This document shows positions 17,771 through 26,887 of a stretch of 40,859 nucleotides of DNA, in pieces (position 1 is the stretch's first letter; each line of letters begins with the position of its first letter). Origin of the DNA: Cerina litoralis (lineage in GTDB: Bacteria > Bacteroidota > Bacteroidia > Flavobacteriales > Flavobacteriaceae); NCBI GenBank assembly GCA_022008415.1, contig JAIRBC010000032.1, positions 1-40,859 of the forward strand, given 5' to 3'. The notes below the pieces were generated by a model. The model was not told the DNA's origin. It did no database searches and saw only the letters and a program-made list of their open reading frames with translations. The position numbers were made by a program, and so were the translations under genes.

Positions 17771-18038
17771 GATTGGATATTTTTTTTATGCTGCCACGTA
17801 TGTTGTGGATAATCAAGTTTTTTTTGGAATGGATTGCGTCTTATCAATAATGGCCATCCGCTATTTCAACCAGGACAAGGAGTTAAGCGATAGATGTAAG
17901 GCCAAAAAATCGATATCATGTTCGTTTTCTTAGCCAACGTTGTAATCCTCGCACGAATTAAAGGTAGTCCACTTTTTGTCTCCTACAAATGTAATTTTTT
18001 AAGGGTGATAAAGCAATTTGGATTTAAACATGTATTTT

Positions 18039-18075
18039 GAACTTGAACTTGAACTTGTCCCGATAGGTATCGGGA
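18039..18075. repeat. GAACTT triplet and TCCCGATA hairpin
   Basis: Three GAACTT units (18039-18056) run into an 8-bp perfect hairpin, TCCCGATA (18058-18065) with TATCGGGA (18068-18075). It lies in the 481-bp divergent gap between GH27 and rocD. A related TCCCGA/TCGGGA element is at 19668-19685. These look like dispersed intergenic repeats. Confidence 0.7.
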
Positions 18076-18127
18076 TTGATTTTGAACCTTTTACCCCTTA
18101 ACCTTATCAAATCCCCGCTCTTTTTTG

Positions 18128-18135
18128 TAATTTTG
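18128..18135 (+). promoter_or_regulatory. Likely rocD -7 promoter element (TAATTTTG)
   Basis: TAATTTTG matches TAnnTTTG exactly. It lies 116 bp upstream of the rocD ATG, which would give a leader of roughly 110 nt containing a 15-codon reading frame. No TTG occurs at the ideal distance; the closest is TTA with a 21-nt gap. Confidence 0.45.
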
Positions 18136-18192
18136 CATACTCTTCTCCAAGTAAAATTTCGAGTACCTATTTGGATTGAGGTTAGCACTACT

Positions 18193-18240
18193 ATGGATGA
18201 TTTCTCTCCTGCAAGAAGGAATGGACTAAGTATTATTTAG
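18193..18240 (+). CDS. Possible 15-residue leader peptide of rocD
   Basis: An ATG-to-TAG frame encodes MDDFSPARRNGLSII, ending 11 bp before the rocD ATG. Two adjacent arginine codons (AGA AGG) sit in its middle. Leader peptides rich in the regulated amino acid are known in attenuation systems, and rocD belongs to arginine/ornithine breakdown. The frame may equally be chance; I see no strong competing terminator-antiterminator fold. Confidence 0.3.
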   Translation: MDDFSPARRNGLSII

Positions 18241-18251
18241 ATCATTAAGTC

Positions 18252-19496
18252 ATGTCGGTTTTAACAACAAATTTATCGGAAAAAGCTATTCGATTGGAGT
18301 CAGAGTATGGCGCCAATAACTATCATCCTTTACCTGTGGTACTCACCAAGGGAAAAGGTGTTCATGTATGGGATGTGGAAGGCAAAAAATATTACGATTT
18401 TCTTTCGGCTTATTCTGCAGTAAACCAGGGACATTGCCATCCTAGAATAATTGGGGCCATGATGGATCAGGCCCATTGCTTAACATTGACTTCCAGGGCT
18501 TTCTACAACGATATGTTGGGTAGGTTCGAGAAATACGCCGCGGAGACTTTCGGTTACGATAAGTTGCTCCCTATGAATACGGGGGCCGAGGCCGTTGAGA
18601 CGGCCATAAAGGTCTGTAGAAAATGGGGCTACGAAAAGAAGGGAATACCGGAAAACGAGGCACAAATTATTGTTTGCGACAACAATTTCCACGGTAGGAC
18701 CACCACGATTATTTCCTTCTCCAACGATCCAGTGGCAAGGGACCATTTTGGACCTTTTACAGAGGGATTTATAAAAATAGGGTACGACAGTATACGGGCC
18801 TTGGAGCACGCCTTGTTGGAACACAAAAACATTGCTGGATTTTTGGTAGAGCCAATTCAGGGCGAAGCTGGTGTCTTTGTGCCATCGGAAGGGTATTTGG
18901 CCAAGGCTAAGGCCCTTTGCGAAAAGCACAACGTGCTCTTTATTGCCGATGAAGTACAGACGGGGATAGGCCGTACGGGGAAAATGCTGGCCGTGGATCA
19001 CGAAAACGTTACTCCCGATATTTTGATCTTGGGAAAGGCTTTAAGCGGTGGAGCGTATCCAGTCTCCGCGGTATTGGCCAATGATTCCATTATGGGTGTA
19101 CTGAACCCTGGAAACCACGGTAGTACCTTTGGGGGTAATCCGGTTGCCGCTGCCGTGGGAATCGCGGCCCTGGAAGTAATAAAGGAGGAAAACTTGGCGG
19201 AAAATGCCAGGCGGTTGGGCCAATTGTTTAGGGATGAGCTTAACAAATTTATACCAAACTGCGATCTGGTATCCCAAGTACGGGGAAAAGGACTCCTCAA
19301 CGCCATTCTAATTAATGACACCGAGGATAGTTCAACGGCATGGGATATTTGTATGGCTTTAAAGGAGAACGGTCTTTTGGCCAAACCTACCCATGGAAAT
19401 ATCATCCGGTTTGCTCCTCCCTTGGTAATCACCGAAGAACAGTTGTTGGACTGCGTCTCTATCATTACCCGAACGTTGAAGGAGTTTAGAAAATAA
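18252..19496 (+). CDS. rocD: Ornithine-oxo-acid transaminase
   Basis: The 414-residue PLP enzyme converts L-ornithine and 2-oxoglutarate to glutamate-5-semialdehyde and glutamate, linking arginine breakdown to proline and glutamate. Visible family features are [14 protein letters not shown] near the N-terminus, [13 protein letters not shown], the PLP-contacting [14 protein letters not shown], and the Schiff-base lysine in [10 protein letters not shown] (about residue 262). Length matches bacterial RocD. It is a single gene, preceded by a TAATTTTG element and a small Arg-containing frame. Confidence 0.96.
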   Translation: MSVLTTNLSEKAIRLESEYGANNYHPLPVVLTKGKGVHVWDVEGKKYYDFLSAYSAVNQGHCHPRIIGAMMDQAHCLTLTSRAFYNDMLGRFEKYAAETFGYDKLLPMNTGAEAVETAIKVCRKWGYEKKGIPENEAQIIVCDNNFHGRTTTIISFSNDPVARDHFGPFTEGFIKIGYDSIRALEHALLEHKNIAGFLVEPIQGEAGVFVPSEGYLAKAKALCEKHNVLFIADEVQTGIGRTGKMLAVDHENVTPDILILGKALSGGAYPVSAVLANDSIMGVLNPGNHGSTFGGNPVAAAVGIAALEVIKEENLAENARRLGQLFRDELNKFIPNCDLVSQVRGKGLLNAILINDTEDSSTAWDICMALKENGLLAKPTHGNIIRFAPPLVITEEQLLDCVSIITRTLKEFRK

Positions 19497-19630
19497 TATC
19501 TAAACTTTATCAAAATTGGTTTTGACCATTTTTATGTAGATTAATTTTGATTTAAAAATTTCGAGATTCTAAAGTAAATATCTTAAGAAAGTCCTCCCCT
19601 TATTCAACAGTAGCCAGCCCGACTATTATT

Positions 19631-19686
19631 CCCGTCCGAATGGCACGGGCAGACCGGCAGGGTGCCATCCCGAAAACTATCGGGAG
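19631..19686. terminator. Composite hairpin region, probable two-way terminator
   Basis: This GC-rich island in an AT-rich gap holds nested inverted repeats: CCCGT with ACGGG, GGCAC with GTGCC, and TCCCGA (19668-19673) with TCGGGA (19680-19685). It lies between the convergent rocD and carboxypeptidase genes, so termination in both directions is plausible. T-runs are weak. Its ATCCCGAAAACTATCGGGA part resembles the hairpin at 18058. Confidence 0.5.
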
Positions 19687-19759
19687 CGGAGGGGTTAAAA
19701 ATGTAATTCAGATCTCATTGGCCCATCGAGTTAACCAAGTTTTGGACTGGGCACGTACA

Positions 19760-20812
19760 TTACAAAGCAGCTTTACCGAGAAGTTGGATCGTCATTTTTT
19801 CGGTATCCAAAGTGGCATCCATACCAATTGGGAAGGTAAAGTTGTTCCCAATATGACCAAAACTCATCCCATAAACGGCAGGGATCTGCATTGGTTTTAT
19901 ACGATCCATGATTACTTCTTTTAGGGAAAATGAATCCGGATTTGTAGACGTATTGCAACCCGCGCATACCCCAAAGGCTACGCCTGCCGCTTTGTTAAAA
20001 GTCTTGCCTTCCAAGAGTTGGGTTAGCATCCGATCAATACGGTAGGGCTGTTCATCTATATCCTCTAAACAGACGATCGCATCGGTAAAATCGATTTCCC
20101 AAGGAGTGCCGACCAGGGCATTGACCAAAGTAAGACTTCCCCCCACCAATTTGCCCGTTGCACTTCCTGATGATATTTTGTAACGGTCATATTCGACATT
20201 TTCCCTGAGGTTTTCGTCGGTAAGTATGACATTTTCAATGACCAATTTGTTTTTTGGGTGCATTACCACCTGTTGCAAATGCCCAATAGTATAAGGATCG
20301 TTAAGGGTGCTGCCTACAGGACCGTGAAAGGTAACTAGTCCGGTTTCTTGATAAATGCCGTTCAATAGGGCGGTCACGTCGCTAAAGCCTATAAAAACCT
20401 TGGGATTGCTCTTTATGTTTTCATAATTGATCATTTCCATGATTCGGGTACAACCATAGCCTCCTCTGGCGCAGAGAATTCCGTCGATTTTGGGATTGGT
20501 GAACATTTCGTTGAGGTCAACGGCCCGTTCCATATCGGGTGCACTAAAATATCCATATTTGCCCAGGATACGTTCCGTATGGTACGGTACAAATCCCATG
20601 CGAACCAGCGTGCTTTTGGCTTCTTCAAGGGTTTCCCTCTTTACGGCGTACCCAGGGGCGATCAGTCCAATGGTGTCCCCTTTTTTTAATCGCTTGGGAA
20701 TGATTTTTGGTGCCGTACCGGTCCGTGACTTTTGCCCGTAAAAGATATTTGGAAATAGGCCAATGGCAATGGAACCTAGGGCGGCATTTAAAAACTGTCT
20801 CCGTTTTGCCAT
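19760..20812 (-). CDS. Exported S66-family LD-carboxypeptidase
   Basis: This 350-residue serine peptidase is of the LdcA type, which removes the terminal D-Ala from muropeptide tetrapeptides. The nucleophile is Ser144 in IGFSDVTALL; the Glu of CLEDIDEQPYRIDRML and the His of SFGHIGNN complete the triad. GLIAPGYAV and ARGGYGCTRIME are also family signatures. Unlike classical cytoplasmic LdcA, it has a twin-arginine-like leader (MAKRRQFLNA, then a hydrophobic run), so it may act in the periplasm. It follows the CarboxypepD_reg-like gene by 2 bp and is probably co-transcribed with it. Confidence 0.88.
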   Translation of the reverse strand: MAKRRQFLNAALGSIAIGLFPNIFYGQKSRTGTAPKIIPKRLKKGDTIGLIAPGYAVKRETLEEAKSTLVRMGFVPYHTERILGKYGYFSAPDMERAVDLNEMFTNPKIDGILCARGGYGCTRIMEMINYENIKSNPKVFIGFSDVTALLNGIYQETGLVTFHGPVGSTLNDPYTIGHLQQVVMHPKNKLVIENVILTDENLRENVEYDRYKISSGSATGKLVGGSLTLVNALVGTPWEIDFTDAIVCLEDIDEQPYRIDRMLTQLLEGKTFNKAAGVAFGVCAGCNTSTNPDSFSLKEVIMDRIKPMQIPAVYGMSFGHIGNNFTFPIGMDATLDTEKMTIQLLGKAAL

Positions 20813-20814
20813 TC

Positions 20815-22104
20815 CTAGGATCTTTTCAGATGCCGTTGAATCTTTTTGATCGCCGATTCAATGGATTTTTCGGGTTCTATAATGTTGTATTCCCCCCAAA
20901 AGTCGGGATCGGCAAATCCAACGGCCTCATCCGACATAATGACCGAAGATTTGAGCTGATTCTTGAATTTTGGGTGGTTCCCATCGATATTCTTTGCCCA
21001 ATCCGTTACCGCCATTTCACAGGTCATGCTGTATCTGGAGTTAAACAGTCTTTTTTTCCAGTTTACTTTAAACTCCATTTGTACGTTGCTATAACCATAA
21101 TACCAGCGACCGTTTTTTTCCCGATAATCTACCCTATAGGCCACATCGGTTGGCCAAACATTGGCGTTGGCGGGTTTTCTTCGCACAAAAAGTCGGGATG
21201 CCAGTTCCCGATTGGTAATATTTAGGGAGAAGATTGCACTGGTGAGAATTTTGTTATCGGCATCGATATAGAGTTGCCCTTGGTACAATGGCCTTGCGAT
21301 TTCCGGTCGCTGCTTAAAGTCTATTACATAGATCAGTTTATTGTTTATCGTTGTGGACCGGGCGAAGGTAAATACGTAATCGGAAAACGATTCGCTGGCA
21401 AATATGTATTGTGGATATTTCATGATATCCACAAAAATAGTGTTGTAGGGCCCTCCCTGAAGTTTTAAGGCCAAGGTGTCCAGTTTGCTGTAATCCGTAC
21501 TCTTACGTGCTTTGTAAAGTTGTATGGCATCTTTTCGGCCAGACGTGTAGGGGGTTTTGTATATGTTGACAACGGCCTCGGAAAGGGAGACATTCTTTTT
21601 TCTTTTCTTAATCGTCTCCCGGTAAAAGGCCGTCATTTGTGTGGGATCTTTAAAATAATTATCGCCCTTCCGTTTCATGGTTTCCCTGACCAGCGCTGCG
21701 GCATCCTTTGGAACACTGATGTTTACCTCGGGAAGTTCCGTTACTGATATTTCCAGGGGTATACGGTTTCTTTCCCTATTTAGTTGCAAGAGTGGTACGA
21801 TCTTGGACTTGTAGCCCAAGAATGAGACAACTACCTTGTCCCCTTCCGTTTTTTCAGGCACCTTTAGCAAAAACTGGCCTTCCGTATTGGTCACGGTACT
21901 TATGTTGGTGCCATCTAGCCCAATCGTGGCGAATACCAAAGGTTTGTTGGTATCACTATCTACCACTTCGCCTTTGTACTGACGATAATTTTGCTGATCG
22001 TCCTGGGCAAAGGCATTTGTACTACCCACCAAACCTATCCATAGAAGGGCAATTGCAATAAAAAGGGTTTTATTTAGATTCCGAATTATATTGGGGCGTT
22101 TCAT
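20815..22104 (-). CDS. CarboxypepD_reg-like domain protein
   Basis: From the ATG at 22104 the protein has 429 residues (438 if the ATG at 22131 is used). The shorter form starts with a clean signal peptide ending NAFAQ. A carboxypeptidase-D regulatory-like beta-sandwich follows (YKGEVVDSDTNKPLVFATI to KVVVSFLGYKSKIV), the same module that precedes many SusC-type proteins. The remaining 300 residues are a beta-rich domain seen in exported Bacteroidota proteins, without TonB plug or barrel. It is therefore not a full transporter. It probably works at the cell envelope; its role is unknown. Confidence 0.82.
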   Translation of the reverse strand: MKRPNIIRNLNKTLFIAIALLWIGLVGSTNAFAQDDQQNYRQYKGEVVDSDTNKPLVFATIGLDGTNISTVTNTEGQFLLKVPEKTEGDKVVVSFLGYKSKIVPLLQLNRERNRIPLEISVTELPEVNISVPKDAAALVRETMKRKGDNYFKDPTQMTAFYRETIKKRKKNVSLSEAVVNIYKTPYTSGRKDAIQLYKARKSTDYSKLDTLALKLQGGPYNTIFVDIMKYPQYIFASESFSDYVFTFARSTTINNKLIYVIDFKQRPEIARPLYQGQLYIDADNKILTSAIFSLNITNRELASRLFVRRKPANANVWPTDVAYRVDYREKNGRWYYGYSNVQMEFKVNWKKRLFNSRYSMTCEMAVTDWAKNIDGNHPKFKNQLKSSVIMSDEAVGFADPDFWGEYNIIEPEKSIESAIKKIQRHLKRS

Positions 22105-22180
22105 AACTTCAGATTTTAAAGTGCTGTTCACACAAATGTGTGCTTTTCCCTAAGTTAGTGAATTATAATGACATCCGGGT

Positions 22181-22194
22181 TTTAGTTAACTAAA
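22181..22194. promoter_or_regulatory. 14-bp palindrome, possible operator
   Basis: TTTAGTTAACTAAA is a perfect palindrome about 77 bp upstream of the 22104 start codon, in the 190-bp gap before the metallophosphoesterase stop codon. A dimeric regulator could bind here. Nothing else in the gap was recognised. Confidence 0.35.
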
Positions 22195-22321
22195 TATTAT
22201 TAAATCGGGGCTCAACGGATTTTGGGTAGGATTCCGGTCGGAACAATGGACTTTCTGCCCGGCCAAGACCTCATTGATCGGACTTATTGCAGCGGTGGAA
22301 ATGGAGTGCTTGGACCGTTCC

Positions 22322-23401
22322 TCAATCGAGCAGAAATGTAAATTCGTTATATGAGTCCTTTTGCCAGGCTAGGTGCCTTGTGCTGGGAGAAATGGCAAAG
22401 TACGGTGAAAACGTGTGGACATTCACGGTTTTTCCATCAGGTAGAAATTCCAATATGCGCAACCATCCGTCCCCTCCATTACCTTGCCATCCCCCACCCA
22501 TTGCCTGGGCGTTAAACGTCATTTGATTTACCTTTTTACCAGCTGCATTTTTGTCGGTTCGGAAGGCCACGTGTTCTTTAAAATTGTCGGGCGAACCTAT
22601 ATGCCCCGAAAAAACCAACTGGATGTTTTGGGACGGCTCAACCAATTTTTCCCAAATCGCCTTCCCATAATTGGTATCGGTGAGGGGATAGTTTTCCTTT
22701 TCAATGTGTTCGTTTTTTGAATTGAGATAGGAATGTGTCAGCACAGCAACGGTATAATCCGCGTTTTTTTCTTGTCCGGTTATGTCTTTCGCCCATTGGA
22801 TAATGGTATCCCGTGGAGCAAATTCCAGGTTCATAAACAAGAATTTACGACCCAAGGGGGATACAAACTCAAAAGCGGCGTCCTCCAATGTCGGTTTTCC
22901 GTCTATATTTTTAGCCGCTGCGCTCAACAGGGCGGTATTGGCTAAATTTTTATGGGCCGGAAAGTAATCGTCGTAATTGGACTTCCGATTTTCAGCGCTC
23001 TTATATCCAAAGTCATGATTGCCGGCAGCCAAAATATAAGGCACCTTACCATCCAATCGGCCGAGTGCATGGGATACCGCCAACCATTGGTTACGGCTCG
23101 GTTGATTGCCATTTACATGATCGGGCACCAGCATTTCGTTTTGCTCTACCAAATCTCCGGTGCACAAGACCATTTTTATATTCATCGAATCTACTTGTTC
23201 GCTGATCCACCCCGTCATAAGTTCAAAAATCCCCTGGTTTCTTTCGAACTTTACATAGGTCTGTGGGTCTGGTAGCAAGATCATGGTCCATGAATCTGGA
23301 TCGGAAAGTTTTGGGGCTTTAAATTTCTCCTGGGCGGACAATTGTGAAGCGACAAAGAAAAGTGCGATTAGGTTAAGGGTAAAATGATGTGATCTTGACA
23401 T
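22322..23401 (-). CDS. Exported metallophosphoesterase
   Basis: The 359-residue protein has a signal peptide ending near QLSAQ. All five calcineurin-type phosphoesterase motifs are visible: LPDPQTY (variant of DxH), CTGDLVE (GDxxx), AAGNHDFG (GNHD), LTHSYL and FSGHIG (GHxH-like). These bind two metal ions. The first motif has Gln in place of the usual His, as in some family branches. It acts outside the cytoplasm on an unknown phosphoester. It follows the esterase gene by 38 bp on the same strand. Confidence 0.9.
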   Translation of the reverse strand: MSRSHHFTLNLIALFFVASQLSAQEKFKAPKLSDPDSWTMILLPDPQTYVKFERNQGIFELMTGWISEQVDSMNIKMVLCTGDLVEQNEMLVPDHVNGNQPSRNQWLAVSHALGRLDGKVPYILAAGNHDFGYKSAENRKSNYDDYFPAHKNLANTALLSAAAKNIDGKPTLEDAAFEFVSPLGRKFLFMNLEFAPRDTIIQWAKDITGQEKNADYTVAVLTHSYLNSKNEHIEKENYPLTDTNYGKAIWEKLVEPSQNIQLVFSGHIGSPDNFKEHVAFRTDKNAAGKKVNQMTFNAQAMGGGWQGNGGDGWLRILEFLPDGKTVNVHTFSPYFAISPSTRHLAWQKDSYNEFTFLLD

Positions 23402-23439
23402 AAAATTGTTTTTTGGATTTAACGTACGATTTGTTGCGA

Positions 23440-24303
23440 CTAGGGTTTCAAATTATGGGACAACACCTTTTTCATCCACTTCTCGGCAAGCAAGGGCCAG
23501 GTTTCTGCCGCTTCGCTGCCTTTTCGAAGTCCATAGCCATGACCGCCAAAAGGTAATAGATGTAGCTCTACTGGCACCTGGGCATCACGCAACGTAGTGG
23601 CCATGACCAAGGCACTGTTGGCATAAGGGTCGTCCGCCGTGGCAAAAATGAACATGGGCGGGGTGCTTTTATCAACCTTCAATTCTGGGGTAATACTTCT
23701 ATTTTCTCCTCGATCAAGGTAAGCTGGGTATATCAGTAAAGTATAATCAGGCCGGCACGATACCTCGTCCGACTTGTCCACGTCCTCATAGGTCTTTATA
23801 TTGAAATTGGTACTCGCCCTGGCCGAGAGACTGCCCCCGGCAGAGAAACCCATAATGCCTATTTTGTCGGGTTCCAAATTCCATTTGTCGGCCTGGCTTC
23901 GAACTAGCCGTAGCGCTCTTTGAGCGTCCATCAATGCACCTTCCCGTTTGTCCGGAACCCTGTATTCCAATACAAAAGCCGTAAAACCGAGTTGATTTAG
24001 CCATTGGGCAATTTCAAATCCTTCCTTGTCCAACGCTAAGATTTGATAACCACCACCGGGACAAATAATTATTCCCGCCCCATTTTTACTGTTCGATTTC
24101 GGTTCGAATACCGTAAGGGTCGGGTCTGTTACCTCTGTGACCCTCAAGACTATGTCGCGGGGATCATTGTTCATTCTTGATTGATTTTTGGGAAGGGATT
24201 CCCCAGGGACCGCATCTGGCCAGAGGTGAAATATCTCGTTGGTTTGAGCATAGGTAGCCATGGTAAAAAGGCATATGGCAAATAGCGTTAACTTTAACTG
24301 CAT
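23440..24303 (-). CDS. Secreted alpha/beta hydrolase (BD-FAE/acetyl esterase type)
   Basis: The 287-residue protein has a signal peptide ending TYAQ. The oxyanion motif GGGYQ is at about residues 83-87, the nucleophile is Ser154 in GFSAGGS, the acid lies in FATADDP and the His in GGHGYG near residue 261. This pattern fits the acetyl-xylan-esterase/BD-FAE group that removes acetyl or feruloyl groups from plant or algal polysaccharides. It is probably co-transcribed with the metallophosphoesterase. The substrate is not defined. Confidence 0.9.
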   Translation of the reverse strand: MQLKLTLFAICLFTMATYAQTNEIFHLWPDAVPGESLPKNQSRMNNDPRDIVLRVTEVTDPTLTVFEPKSNSKNGAGIIICPGGGYQILALDKEGFEIAQWLNQLGFTAFVLEYRVPDKREGALMDAQRALRLVRSQADKWNLEPDKIGIMGFSAGGSLSARASTNFNIKTYEDVDKSDEVSCRPDYTLLIYPAYLDRGENRSITPELKVDKSTPPMFIFATADDPYANSALVMATTLRDAQVPVELHLLPFGGHGYGLRKGSEAAETWPLLAEKWMKKVLSHNLKP

Positions 24304-24370
24304 ACGAATTATTTTATTTTTTGGCTATACGGTTATTTGTGTGGAATAAAAATCAAAACATGATCTCTTG

Positions 24371-25909
24371 TTATTGGGAGCTATTTATTTTGTTCAGTTC
24401 AAAAATATCCTTGCGTCGATCCCTTAAATTCCGGACGGCGCCAAATTGGTTCAATTGCCGCAGAAGGTCAATGTCCACGTCGGCGATCAAGATCATCTCT
24501 GTATTCGGGGTAGCTTCGGCCTTTATTCCATTGGCGGGAAAGGCAAAGTCGCAAGGGGTAAAGACCATGGATTGCGCAAACTGGATGTCCATATTGTGGA
24601 CCTTTGGCAAATTTCCAACGCTGCCCGCAATGGCCACGTAGCACTCGTTTTCAATAGCCCGTGCCTGGGCGCAATGCCGTACCCGTGAATATCCGTTCTG
24701 GGTGTCTGTTAAGAATGGGATAAAGAGTATATCCATTCCTTCCTCTGCCAACAATCGGCTGAGTTCTGGGAATTCAGAGTCGTAACAGATCAAGATTCCA
24801 ATTTTACCGCAGTCGGTATCAAAGGCTTTTAGTTGTGTTCCGCCCTGCATGCCCCAGACCTTGGCTTCGTCGGGGGTTACGTGGAGTTTTTCGTACCGTT
24901 CCACACTGCCGTCCCGTTTACACAAATGGCCTACGTTGTACAGTTTGCCATCGTGGACCTCAGGCATGCTCCCGGTAATGATATTGATGTTGTAGGAGAT
25001 GGCCAATTTTGAAAACCGCCGCACAATTTCTGCCGTGTGTTTGGCCAATTCCCTTATGGCATCCGGTTCGGATAAATGATTGTTCTCTGCCATCAATGGA
25101 GCGTTGAAAAATTCGGGAAAAAGGGCAAAATCCGACCGATATCCCGAAACGGCATCTACAAAATACTCAGCTTGTTGCAGGAGTTCGTCCAAATTCTTGT
25201 AGGGCCGCATTTGCCATTGAATCAACCCCAAACGGACTACTTTTTTAGTAGTGGCCACTTGGAGTACCTCTTTTTCGTAATAAATGTTGTCCCATTCCAA
25301 AAGCACCGCGTAATCATGGGAGGCATCGTCCCCTTCCAGATAGTTTTTTAGAATCTTTGAGGGATGGAAATCATTGGAAATCTGAAAATTGAGTACGGGG
25401 TCATGGATTTCTTTTTTTCGGACCTTACCTATATATTCCTTGGGAGAGAGTTTGTGGGCGTATTTGTGGTAGTTCGGAATTCGACCTCCAAAGGCAACTC
25501 CTTTTAGATTAAGGCGCTCACAAAGTTCCTTGCGGTAATCGTAAAGCCTTCGGCCAAGCCTTAATCCCCGAAATTCCGGTTTTATAAAGACATCGATGCC
25601 ATAGAGCGTGTCCCCTTGCTGGGTATGGGTACTAAAGCTGTAGTTGCCGGTTATTTGTCTATAGGTGTGTGATCCCTCAAAAGTGCTATGGTCCACGATG
25701 ATGGAAAGGGCACAGCCTGCAATTTGATCGTTGATCTTTATCACGACCTGTCCTTCCGGAAATTTGTCGATCAACGATTCTATCTGCAACTTGCTCCAAA
25801 ATGCGTCGGGCATCGTGGTATAGGATTCTATCATGGCCGATTTTAGCTCTTGATAGTCGTCGAGGCCCAAAAATGCCAGTTCTATGTTTTCTATCTTTTT
25901 CGATTTCAT
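24371..25909 (-). CDS. GNAT acetyltransferase fused to nitrilase-family hydrolase
   Basis: This 512-residue cytoplasmic protein has two domains. Residues 1-215 form a GNAT N-acetyltransferase with the acetyl-CoA loop RGLRLGRRLY (114-123). Residues 225-505 form a carbon-nitrogen hydrolase with the full catalytic triad Glu266 (FPEFFN), Lys341 (YEKLHV) and Cys375 (LICYDSEFPE). This fusion is known across many bacteria, but its physiological substrate is not established as far as I know. It may acetylate and hydrolyse linked amide or amine compounds. It stands alone between short gaps. Confidence 0.93.
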   Translation of the reverse strand: MKSKKIENIELAFLGLDDYQELKSAMIESYTTMPDAFWSKLQIESLIDKFPEGQVVIKINDQIAGCALSIIVDHSTFEGSHTYRQITGNYSFSTHTQQGDTLYGIDVFIKPEFRGLRLGRRLYDYRKELCERLNLKGVAFGGRIPNYHKYAHKLSPKEYIGKVRKKEIHDPVLNFQISNDFHPSKILKNYLEGDDASHDYAVLLEWDNIYYEKEVLQVATTKKVVRLGLIQWQMRPYKNLDELLQQAEYFVDAVSGYRSDFALFPEFFNAPLMAENNHLSEPDAIRELAKHTAEIVRRFSKLAISYNINIITGSMPEVHDGKLYNVGHLCKRDGSVERYEKLHVTPDEAKVWGMQGGTQLKAFDTDCGKIGILICYDSEFPELSRLLAEEGMDILFIPFLTDTQNGYSRVRHCAQARAIENECYVAIAGSVGNLPKVHNMDIQFAQSMVFTPCDFAFPANGIKAEATPNTEMILIADVDIDLLRQLNQFGAVRNLRDRRKDIFELNKINSSQ

Positions 25910-26075
25910 CTTTTGTTGTTGCGAGATGTAAAATTAGGGGTATTAAATGAGTTCTTATATCAATTGTGGGAATCTTTGAACAGAAGACTGCAAATAGGAA
26001 TAGGTAACCTGGTTCGCAATATGTTGGCGAGCAAAATAAAAGCGGTAAAAGTCGGGGGGTCGACGATTTTAATAA

Positions 26076-26885
26076 TTACCAAAGTAGGGGGCCTTCCCCC
26101 AGATATTTTTTGGCGATCGGCTGGTAATAGTCCTTTATCTCCTGCAAGTCATAGGTCTTGCTACTTTTGGTGTACAGGTCGTATTTGTTAAAATCACGGA
26201 CCCATTCCAAGTATTGTCGATCTTTTTCGTTCAACAATTCGTTATAGCTGCCCCCGGTATGCCAAGGATAGAAAGAATGGTAACGAATCATGGCCATTCC
26301 GGCCTCTGGAAGGGTATTCCCTTTGTGATGGGAGAGCACCTGGAATAAATACTCGTCGTGGCCCCACGCCAACAAGAGGTTATCCAATCCACAATGCTCT
26401 TTATAGATACCATTGGCCGTGTTGTATCGAGGGTCTTGCATATCGGGATTCAAAGCATTAAATTCTGGATAAACACAGGTCTCCGGCAAGGCACAGCCCA
26501 CTACAAAAACGTCCCCGACCATTCCCCATTGTTCCGCTTGGCTGGTACCGTCTTCATCGCATCCCCACAAAAACATGGCCTTGCCCAAGTCGTGGATCAA
26601 TCCCACCAACTGCATCCAATCGGGACGATTGTCTGCCCTTATGGCTTCGGCGCTCTGGATAAGGTGCTGCACGTTGGGCAGGTCCAGGTCTGGATCGCTC
26701 ACATCGACCAGGATGTTGAGTTGTTCCATGGCATCCCATAGCGCCAGAGGTTTGTCATAAGTCAGATATTTTTCTCGCATCCGCAGGACATAATCGTGCG
26801 TCTGATTGGTACGCATTTTCCTGTAATGTTCGCGCACAGCCGATTTTACATCGGGGGCATTATAGTTTCGAAATACTTTTTCCAT
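26076..26885 (-). CDS. Myo-inositol oxygenase
   Basis: The 269-residue di-iron enzyme oxidises myo-inositol to D-glucuronate with O2. Metal ligands match the family: His74 (NVQHLIQSAE), the His98-Asp99 pair in LIHDLGK, the His of AWGHDEY and of LSHHKGNT, and the Asp of VRDFNKYDLY. The length agrees with eukaryotic MIOX (about 285). The stop codon of the sodium symporter gene lies 2 bp upstream, so the two are one transcript. The symporter is therefore likely to import inositol. The product can feed the glucuronate branch that includes UxuA. Confidence 0.95.
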   Translation of the reverse strand: MEKVFRNYNAPDVKSAVREHYRKMRTNQTHDYVLRMREKYLTYDKPLALWDAMEQLNILVDVSDPDLDLPNVQHLIQSAEAIRADNRPDWMQLVGLIHDLGKAMFLWGCDEDGTSQAEQWGMVGDVFVVGCALPETCVYPEFNALNPDMQDPRYNTANGIYKEHCGLDNLLLAWGHDEYLFQVLSHHKGNTLPEAGMAMIRYHSFYPWHTGGSYNELLNEKDRQYLEWVRDFNKYDLYTKSSKTYDLQEIKDYYQPIAKKYLGEGPLLW

Positions 26886-26887
26886 AA

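Noticed and set aside
20815-22131. SusC/TonB-dependent receptor
   Set aside because: Only the CarboxypepD_reg-like module is present; plug and large barrel are missing and no SusD partner follows.
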